The notes beneath the pieces are model-generated. The model was not told the origin of the DNA. It saw only the letters and a list, made by a program, of their open reading frames with translations, and did not search any database. From Fabrea salina (lineage: Eukaryota > Ciliophora > Heterotrichea > Heterotrichida > Fabreidae): a stretch of DNA of 64,000 nucleotides. The DNA is taken from the NCBI GenBank assembly GCA_022984795.1, contig JALIHJ010000010.1, forward strand, positions 62,001 through 126,000. The letters are read 5' to 3'. Both the position numbers and the translations under genes were made by a program. The first letter of the stretch is position 1, and every line of letters starts with the position of its first letter. Shown here in pieces: positions 26,812-33,310 of the stretch.

Positions 26812-27483
26812 ATGGATAACTTGTTTTTTTTTGACACTGAGCCTCAAGAAACACAAAGCACCGTTGTCCAGGAAACCAAAACTTCTCAAAGGTACTTCCA
26901 AGAACCTGACCCTACTCTTAAGTGCTTCAACTGCAACAACTTCGGGCACATGAGTTTTAGTTGCCCCAATCAACAAAAAGTCAAGAACTGCATATTCTGT
27001 GCGTCTCGTCACAAATTTGTGGACTGCAAAGAAGTGCTGTGCCACCGCTGCTCCACAGTAGGTCACATTGCTAGGGCCTGCACAGCAGGCTTCCAAAAAA
27101 GATGCAACTTGTGCAAGAAGTCCACTCACTTAGAAAAGACCTGCATGCTCAGAAAAGACCTTAAAGTACAAAAAGTAGTTAAGTACTTAAAGTGCATTAC
27201 CTGCCAGAAATCAGGCCACCTTAACTGCAGCAAACCAAAAGCAGCTATTTTGGCTTACTGCCACAAATGCGGAGGACAAGGACACAATGCTGCTTTGTGT
27301 CCTGGGAAAGGCAAGTCCACTCGGGACTTGTTTAAAACCCACGTGAAACTAGCTGAAAGTGCTGACTTAAAAAACACAAACAGGCCTATGAACAAAAAGG
27401 AAAAAAGGTACTGGACTAAGGTCGAAAACAAAGCTTTTAAAAACCTCCTCAAAAGAGCTAAGCGAAAAAATAAACATAATTAA
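26812..27483 (+). CDS. CCHC zinc-knuckle protein, AIR1/2-ZCCHC7-like (223 aa)
   Basis: Five CCHC-type knuckles in a row: CFNCNNFGHMSFSC (residue about 38), CIFCASRHKFVDC, CHRCSTVGHIARAC, CNLCKKSTHLEKTC and, after a variant CITCQKSGHLNC, CHKCGGQGHNAALC. The tail is Lys-rich. Multiple adjacent knuckles without other domains are the hallmark of AIR1/AIR2/ZCCHC7, the RNA-binding subunit of the TRAMP complex in nuclear RNA surveillance. No polymerase, protease or integrase region is nearby, so a Gag origin is unlikely. Orthology is inferred from architecture. Confidence 0.75.
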   Translation: MDNLFFFDTEPQETQSTVVQETKTSQRYFQEPDPTLKCFNCNNFGHMSFSCPNQQKVKNCIFCASRHKFVDCKEVLCHRCSTVGHIARACTAGFQKRCNLCKKSTHLEKTCMLRKDLKVQKVVKYLKCITCQKSGHLNCSKPKAAILAYCHKCGGQGHNAALCPGKGKSTRDLFKTHVKLAESADLKNTNRPMNKKEKRYWTKVENKAFKNLLKRAKRKNKHN

Positions 27484-27492
27484 TAAATTTGA

Positions 27493-28152
27493 ATGCAAAA
27501 TAAGGAAAAAACGTGCTGTGGGTGCTTGGCTTTTTTGTTCTGTAAAAAGAAAAACTCGCAGAATAACCCTCAAGAGTCCAACTCCAACATCGCAAGTCAA
27601 AACTCACAGGGCTCCAGAGTTTCCAGAAAAGTCAACCCTGAGACCGTATTTAAATGCTCTGGAAGCACCAACCCCAGTAGTCCTCAAGACAAAAACTTAG
27701 CTGCTTCAGCCCAAACCTTCAGAGCCCGTTCTACTATTGTGACTGGCTCAGAACCTCTGCATGCTTCTTCGCCTATGAAGTTCCCTTCACAAGGTTTGCG
27801 CAAAAAGCCCCTTTCAGACATTATAAATCATGAGGTTACACTTCCGCACAACTTATCTATCAGCTTAAGCACTATCAAGTCTGAAAAAAGCCGGGAAGTC
27901 TCAGACGGAAGCTCGTTTGCCTCAGGCTTGACTTTTGACGAGAAAAACAAAGAAAGCGAAGATGCTCCAAACCACCCTGCAGTAGAGGTTCCTAAGGTGT
28001 TTGACAACTTCAAGACCAACAACAAAAAACTACCCCAACTCAAACCTACTACTCCAAGCCACAACACTCGGAGGAAGTCCCAGCAATTCACTAAAGCGTC
28101 TACTCACTTTGTGCTGGAAGACTTGAGAAAAGAACTTGAACAAGAGTTTTAA
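27493..28152 (+). CDS. Hypothetical Ser/Pro-rich protein with N-terminal Cys cluster (219 aa)
   Basis: The N-terminus has a Cys/aromatic cluster followed by lysines (CCGCLAFLFCKKK), which resembles a palmitoylated membrane-contact site. The rest is low-complexity, Ser/Pro/Lys-rich and probably disordered, with several SP sites. No domain is recognised. It follows the zinc-knuckle gene after 9 bp on the same strand. Membrane association is inferred, not shown. Confidence 0.7.
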   Translation: MQNKEKTCCGCLAFLFCKKKNSQNNPQESNSNIASQNSQGSRVSRKVNPETVFKCSGSTNPSSPQDKNLAASAQTFRARSTIVTGSEPLHASSPMKFPSQGLRKKPLSDIINHEVTLPHNLSISLSTIKSEKSREVSDGSSFASGLTFDEKNKESEDAPNHPAVEVPKVFDNFKTNNKKLPQLKPTTPSHNTRRKSQQFTKASTHFVLEDLRKELEQEF

Positions 28153-28182
28153 CAAAGTGTATATTTAAATGTAACAACTTAA

Positions 28183-28956
28183 TTACTCTATTTCAAATAA
28201 AGAATAGTTAGAGTTGCTTTCTTTCTCAAAGTAAGGTTCGTTGCCTCTGTATAAAATGTAGTGCTGGATCATAAATATCACGTCAAAAAACATAGAAACG
28301 AACCCCAGCAAAAACTTAGCAATGTTAAAAGTTCCTCCGTTGCCAAAAACGTTCCAGTTCCCTGTATTAGCACCGTCTATGAATATCTGCAACACAGACA
28401 AGGACCCTCCTGTGAAGTCCAGCAAAATGTTCAGTATGCTCCACCCTACTGTGCTTTTGCGTCTCCAGTTGCGATAGACTTGCGGAAGGTACTTCATAAG
28501 CGTAATGAGTACTTTAATGTACCCCAGTGCCAAGCACCCGTTCCAGTCTTTGTGCTCAGCCATCTTCCCACTGAACTGCACAGCTGCACACACTGTTCCG
28601 AATACAAAGAAGCACCCCACTGAGATGTAAACCCACTTGTCTGTGCGTCTCCACAAGTCATCATAGTAAGCACACTGGATCATAGTTACGGTCATAAGCA
28701 CAAAAGCATGAAAAGCAAATGTTATGTCTTGGATTTGCACTGAGCCTGGCATGATGCCTGGGTCTAGGTACCCCCATATGTTGTATAATGAATACGCAAA
28801 AAAGCCTACCCAATTCAGGACTCCAAAGTTGAAGGAATAACCCTTTACTTCCTTTAACCTGTAATTCAGGAATACTTGGGGATAGAAACTTACTGACCAT
28901 GCTGCAAAGTACATCCAACCTACTATTTGCGATAGTATCGACAGGAACTGGGACAT
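28183..28956 (-). CDS. CTNS: Cystinosin-like PQ-loop transporter (257 aa)
   Basis: Proton-coupled cystine exporter of lysosomes. Two PQ-loop motifs are present: VSFYPQVFLNYRLKEVKGYS (residues about 22-41) and MKYLPQVYRNWRRKSTVGWS (about 153-172), followed by LLDFTGGSLSVLQ, which is highly specific for cystinosin. Seven membrane segments are visible. It lacks the long glycosylated lumenal N-terminus of human cystinosin (367 aa), beginning almost directly at TM1. The C-terminus (SNSNYSLFEIE) has a YSLF motif that fits a tyrosine-type lysosomal sorting signal (YxxΦ). Confidence 0.92.
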   Translation of the reverse strand: MSQFLSILSQIVGWMYFAAWSVSFYPQVFLNYRLKEVKGYSFNFGVLNWVGFFAYSLYNIWGYLDPGIMPGSVQIQDITFAFHAFVLMTVTMIQCAYYDDLWRRTDKWVYISVGCFFVFGTVCAAVQFSGKMAEHKDWNGCLALGYIKVLITLMKYLPQVYRNWRRKSTVGWSILNILLDFTGGSLSVLQIFIDGANTGNWNVFGNGGTFNIAKFLLGFVSMFFDVIFMIQHYILYRGNEPYFEKESNSNYSLFEIE

Positions 28957-29088
28957 TTTTTTTGTCTCCTATTTAGTAGTTGGGATAAAGTTATTATGTT
29001 AAAGCTGCGTAAGTACACTGAACCATTAAATGAAAGTTTTAAACAAACTTAGCTAAGAATTAAACTTAACGGTTCCATAACAATGAAT

Positions 29089-31770
29089 TTAAATCCTTGG
29101 TTGGTAAGGGTAATAGTTTGGCTGGTATGTATGGTACTCCCTAGGTTGCTGACTAAGCACTCCAACTAGTTTTTCGCAAAGGGGGTTGGTATTGCCTGTT
29201 GCGTTTCTTCTGTTCAAGTTGTACAACTCAAACATTCCGTTGTTTCTTTGCTGCTCAATTTCTAACCCTGAAGGAACTGCTGTAACCCCCAAAAAAGGAT
29301 TGATTCCTATTTGGTTTCTAGCAGTGTAGTTGTGGATGGCTTTAGAAGTCCCTATGTAGTTACTCATCACGCTTTTGAACTTGGTTACTGGGCTGTCTGT
29401 TTCTGGGTCTTCAAACAAAGCAAACCAGTTACTCCAGCCCCTTTCTTGTGTAACTGGGTTTTCTCGTTCGTAGTCAGTGTGGAAGTTTTTGACTTGGGTG
29501 TAGTAGTCGTTCTCTGGGTCGTCTTTAATCATTCCTTCAAGGTACTCCAAAGTGTGGTCTTTGATGCAGAACCCGAAGAAGTAGTTAAGAGGAGTTAAAA
29601 AGTACAAACCTGCAGCAATCAAGTGCACAAAAGAAACTGTTTCGTCAAGGCCTTCAAGTCTCACAAAGAACACAAAAGCTCCTAAAGCGTGGAAAAACAT
29701 CATCACTTCTACCCACTTTGCCATTTCCATGGCTAAACTTTCGTTGTGTCTTCTAGGACGCGAGTACACATTCACTATTAAGTACTTAGAAACTACCCAG
29801 TCCAAAGTCAGCCCGAAAAATGTCACTATCAGTCCTAGTGGGAGAAGTGGCGAGTAGGCCAAAGTCACCAGTGAAGTTTTAATGATATTTGCATAGAGGT
29901 TGGCCAGGTCTATTTCTGGGCCTTCGTAAAGTTTGTTAGCCTCGAACTGACTTATTCTAATGCTTTCAAGGTCTTTTTTCTCAAGAAAGTGTATTTTGAT
30001 CTTTCTAAGTACATTGGCAGCTTTCAAAAGCTGGAACAAAGGCCTAAAAAAGGCGTCAGCTACTAGAATCCAGAAAATATCCTCTGCAAGTCCTCCAGGC
30101 ACAAACCACCTTTCACTTACATTGTAGTTCACAAGCAAAGGCACTACACCAGTGTTTATTGCCATAGCAGTTACTAGTTTGTTAGCCACAGACTCGTTGT
30201 AGTCAGTCCAAGTAAGGTGTTTCTCAAGTGACGCAAACAGTCGAATGATGCGTCCTATTAAAAAGTTAATCAGCACTACTATAAAAGAAGGCAAGATAGA
30301 AGCTAGCCGTATAGCTGACAAGGTCCCTGCGTCTTCGTCTTCTTTGTAGTTGGAGTAAAGTTCTTCTTGCCAGTTGCCTATGTAGTACAAACAAACAAAC
30401 GAAACCAACAACAAAAAACAAGTTGCCACAAAAGTCCAAGTTTTGTGGACCAGTCTTTTGAAGTAAGTGGAGTCTAAGTTTTCCCAAAACACGTCAGAAG
30501 GCTCAGGCGCAACGCTCACTTCTATGTACTTCCCACTGAACTGCCTCCAGGTTTCTTTGCCACAGGTCATCAGCACTTTGTCCCAGAACCTTTGCACAGG
30601 GGACTTGGACCAGATTTCGTCTACTTGTCTAGTTTGGATTTGAGTGGAAAAAGAAACAAACGCTATAGGGGCTAAGTGGTACTTTTCAAGGTCTTCAGAA
30701 AGTTCTTTTTCTTGGTTTTTGAGTTCTTCAAGTTTATTTTGGCAGTCTTCTAAACTCATGTAGTGTTTTTTCACACAACAAACTCTGTAAGTTGGGTCGT
30801 CTCCAGGGTACTCTGTTAAGAAGTTTTTGGTTCTCTCAAGTTTAAGTACCTCTGATGACAACTTAGTATGCTCTGAAATATTGTATGTAGGCACTACTTT
30901 GGTTACTTTGCAGTTTTCGAATGTGTTGTTCTTTTCGAAGTACTCAGTTAGTTCTTCTTCACTGTAGTTAGGAGGGAGTCCTTTCACCCACACTGTGAAG
31001 TCTGAAGGAGTAGTGTTGAAGATGTCTATTTCAACAGCTGTTTCTTTGACCTTGTTCTTAATCCAAGGGTAAAATGCCATCAGACATACTCCTGCAGCTA
31101 AGTGCAAAATTGGCTGCCATATGGGTACGTTTTTTTCGCTCCCAAAGTCTCCAGTCTCTCTTTCAGAGTCCGAAAGAGAAGGGTCTCCGTAGTTACCGGG
31201 AGTAGTTCTGACTATAACTGAGTCTTCATCGCCCCACTCTTCAACCCTTCCAGCGAGTAAGTTGCCTATCAGACACCCTACTCCCGCTACAACAAGAACT
31301 AGTAAGCATGCTGTTTGAAGGTACTTGATCATTTTGAAGTACAGTGGAAAACTTGACCCCAGTTCTCCAAGTTCGTTTATCTCTCCACAGAACTCAAACT
31401 TTTCGGCTTCCTAAGTAAAGCTTACAACTGGGAGCATACAACAAGGACAGTGTTCTTCTTTCTGGATATCAGGAGCGTCTTCGCCTTTGAGCTTGCGTAT
31501 TCTTTTGGCTTTCTGAGTAAGAATTACTCCATGAAGTTGGGCTTTTGAAAGGTCGGCTTTTTGAGTGAGTTTAAGGTCAAGTTGCTTCATAGGGTTTTCT
31601 GGAGGGTCTTTTTCTTCAAGTGCAGGGTAGCTTTCTTTGGTTTGGTTCAATTGAGTTAGTTGTGGAGGTAGAGGTTGTTGGTAAGTTTTGTTGCTTGGGA
31701 TTGTGTGTTGGTTTTCGTGCAGGATGTTTTCGTCCGACCCTTCTTCATATTCTGAGTCTGGTTTTTTCAT
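29089..31770 (-). CDS. OSCA/TMEM63-like membrane channel (888 aa, one intron)
   Basis: Two frames are joined by a 15-nt intron at 31411-31425. Exon 1 encodes a 115-residue hydrophilic cytosolic N-terminus ending CPCCMLPV; exon 2 begins EAEKFEFCGEINELG and SSFPLYFKMIKYL. TM0 follows, then a cytosolic RRM-like domain (TVWVKGLPPNYSEEELTEYF ... PIAFVSFSTQ), as in OSCA/TMEM63 (PHM7_cyt), and about eight to ten further TM segments. The pore region (LASILPSFIVVLINFLIGRI) resembles the wider TMEM16/TMC/OSCA superfamily. The likely role is a mechanosensitive or lipid-gated cation channel. Subfamily placement between OSCA and anoctamin needs a profile search. Confidence 0.85.
31411..31425 (-). other. 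15-nt intron
   Basis: Minus-strand GTAAGCTTTACTTAG, phase 0, with an in-frame TAG if retained and an A at -6. It joins the CPCC-ending N-terminal exon to the FPLYF-containing channel exon. Confidence 0.9.
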
Positions 31771-31783
31771 AATTGCTAATTAA

Positions 31784-32224
31784 TATAGTTGTTGAGAAAT
31801 TGTTTGCTTCAGTTTTATTGGGCACTTACAAGTGCCAGTAACAACACTTTGAGGCAAGCATTTAACCAAAAAAGCCAAAGAGAACTAGGAATTGAGTGCA
31901 GTTCTGACAGTGATTGCACTTGGCTAAAAAGGAATTTGTGTGTGAACTTAGCAGGAAGTCATACTATCAACTGCACAAACACGAGGATTTGTAAATAACT
32001 ACTTAAAGAACTTACTTTAAAAAGGTTCTGAACAATGAAATGCATGAGGAACTACTCAGAAGACTTAAAGAAAAAAATACTACAATTACAAGGCTACTCA
32101 CTATCCTTGGGTCAAAGACTCTGGCGAAACTCTTTTAAAGGCGTTTCAAAACACATGCTGCCAACTTGAACAAGACTCTGCTGTAGCTTTTGTTTTAAGG
32201 TTAGTATGTTTTTTAGTGGCTTAA
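31784..32224 (+). pseudogene. Decayed copy of the cysteine-rich surface protein
   Basis: Plus-strand remnants of the family lie in order but not in one frame. First is a hydrophobic N-terminal-like stretch (LLQFYWALTSASNN) followed by ECSSDSDCTW...LCVN, to a stop near 31998. Further on, 32091-32224 encodes YYNYKATHYPWVKDSGETL...KAFQN and a hydrophobic end, aligning with YYFYKASFYPWLKGARPEV and the GPI-like tail of the 23476 gene. At least one frame change and a large internal deletion separate them, and the total is under half a normal unit. No ATG is seen at the expected start. Its end overlaps the convergent array by 12 nt. Confidence 0.7.
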
Positions 32225-33310
32225 GATAAGAACTAGTGAAGCCCAGATAGGGTAAATGAGAAAGGCTGAGTCATCATTGTCATTATCATTGTCATTGTCA
32301 TTGTCATCTATATCTTCGTAGTCGTTCCTAGCGATATAGTAATCTCTTCTAAACACCTCTACTGCACAGTCAGGTGCGTTGTAAACAAGTGGGAAGTTAC
32401 CTGCGTATGTAGCATAGTAGTTGTACTCAATGTAGTCGTCTCCCCAGAAGTCAGCTTGACAGTCGTCTTTGTTTCTTCTTCCAGTGTTGCAGTTTTGGGA
32501 GTAGTCATAGTACCACTCTTTTAAGAGTTTAAGAGTTTGGAGTCTAGGTTGGTCACCAGCATACAATGTGCAGTAACTTTCTCCACTGAGTCCACACATG
32601 CACCTCGAAGGATATTCTGCACCACTTTCTACTTTGCAGTCATCATTACTATCGCATTTCTGAGTATAGTCTGGGTGCTTATCTGCTGCAGCACAAACTG
32701 AGTTTCCACTCTGATTTTCTGTGCAGTAACCTTCTTCACACAAGTTAGAAACATGGCTACTTGGGCAGCTATAGATCTGATCGCCTTTCTTAAGTGAGTA
32801 AATCTGTTGACAGATTTGATAGCCTGACGTATTCTTTTCACAAACAGCGTCGTTCTGGCATTCGTTAGTTCTTGTGCAGTTCTGATCTAAGCTCTTCTGT
32901 TCCACACACTCTGTGCCATCGTAGTAGAGTCCAGGGTTGCAGTAGTAGTCTCCAGGCTTTCCAGAAGGCACATCAAAAGGCACTCCCTTACCTTTTCCTT
33001 GACACCTGTTGTTTTCACACTTGCCAGTGGTGTACTCTCCACAGTCACTGTCTTGCTGGCACTTTTCGCCCGGGAACTTTTTGGTAGTGATGAACTCAAC
33101 AGCTGAACTTTCACTGCAAGTCACGTTTGCTTGAGGGTCCAGTGAGATACTATTTATGCAGTCCATTCCAGTAGCACAGTTGGAAGTATCAATGGAATAG
33201 GAGTTTGAATTAGAGTCGTACATAACGCACACTGGAGGGTTAGAAGTAGAGTCGAAGTTATTACAACTGTATTGAGGGCATTTGGGTTGATAGTCTTCCT
33301 TTAGTTTCAT
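32213..33310 (-). CDS. Fourth unit of cysteine-rich surface protein array
   Basis: Encodes a complete cysteine-rich unit: KCPQYSCNNFDS, KFPGEKCQQDSDCGEYTTG, YYCNPGLYYDGTECVEQ, CQNDAVC, CGLSGESYC, CNTGRRNKDDC, then an Asp-Asn repeat and a hydrophobic GPI-type tail (IYPIWASLVLILSH). The possible ATG at 33310 gives MKLKEDYQPKCPQYSC and no signal peptide. It lies in the +1 frame relative to units 1-3 and overlaps their frame by 50 nt. Most likely it is the C-terminal part of the same protein, displaced by a one-base change or sequence error. A separate gene is less likely. Confidence 0.75.
   Translation of the reverse strand: MKLKEDYQPKCPQYSCNNFDSTSNPPVCVMYDSNSNSYSIDTSNCATGMDCINSISLDPQANVTCSESSAVEFITTKKFPGEKCQQDSDCGEYTTGKCENNRCQGKGKGVPFDVPSGKPGDYYCNPGLYYDGTECVEQKSLDQNCTRTNECQNDAVCEKNTSGYQICQQIYSLKKGDQIYSCPSSHVSNLCEEGYCTENQSGNSVCAAADKHPDYTQKCDSNDDCKVESGAEYPSRCMCGLSGESYCTLYAGDQPRLQTLKLLKEWYYDYSQNCNTGRRNKDDCQADFWGDDYIEYNYYATYAGNFPLVYNAPDCAVEVFRRDYYIARNDYEDIDDNDNDNDNDNDDSAFLIYPIWASLVLILSH
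32271..32308 (-). repeat. Asp-Asn coding simple repeat
   Basis: On the plus strand an imperfect cattgt/cattat hexamer array; on the minus strand it encodes alternating Asp and Asn before the hydrophobic C-terminus. It probably forms an extended acidic stem ahead of the membrane anchor and is prone to length change. Confidence 0.9.

Noticed and set aside
26812-27483. Tandem CCHC knuckles taken as a Gag nucleocapsid remnant.
   Set aside because: Five knuckles in one short intact gene with no other element parts nearby; layout fits AIR/ZCCHC7 of the TRAMP complex.
33261-33310. Programmed ribosomal frameshift joining units 3 and 4.
   Set aside because: No slippery heptamer or AAA-TAA type shift site lies at the junction, and the downstream frame has its own overlap of 50 nt. 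A one-base change or error is simpler.
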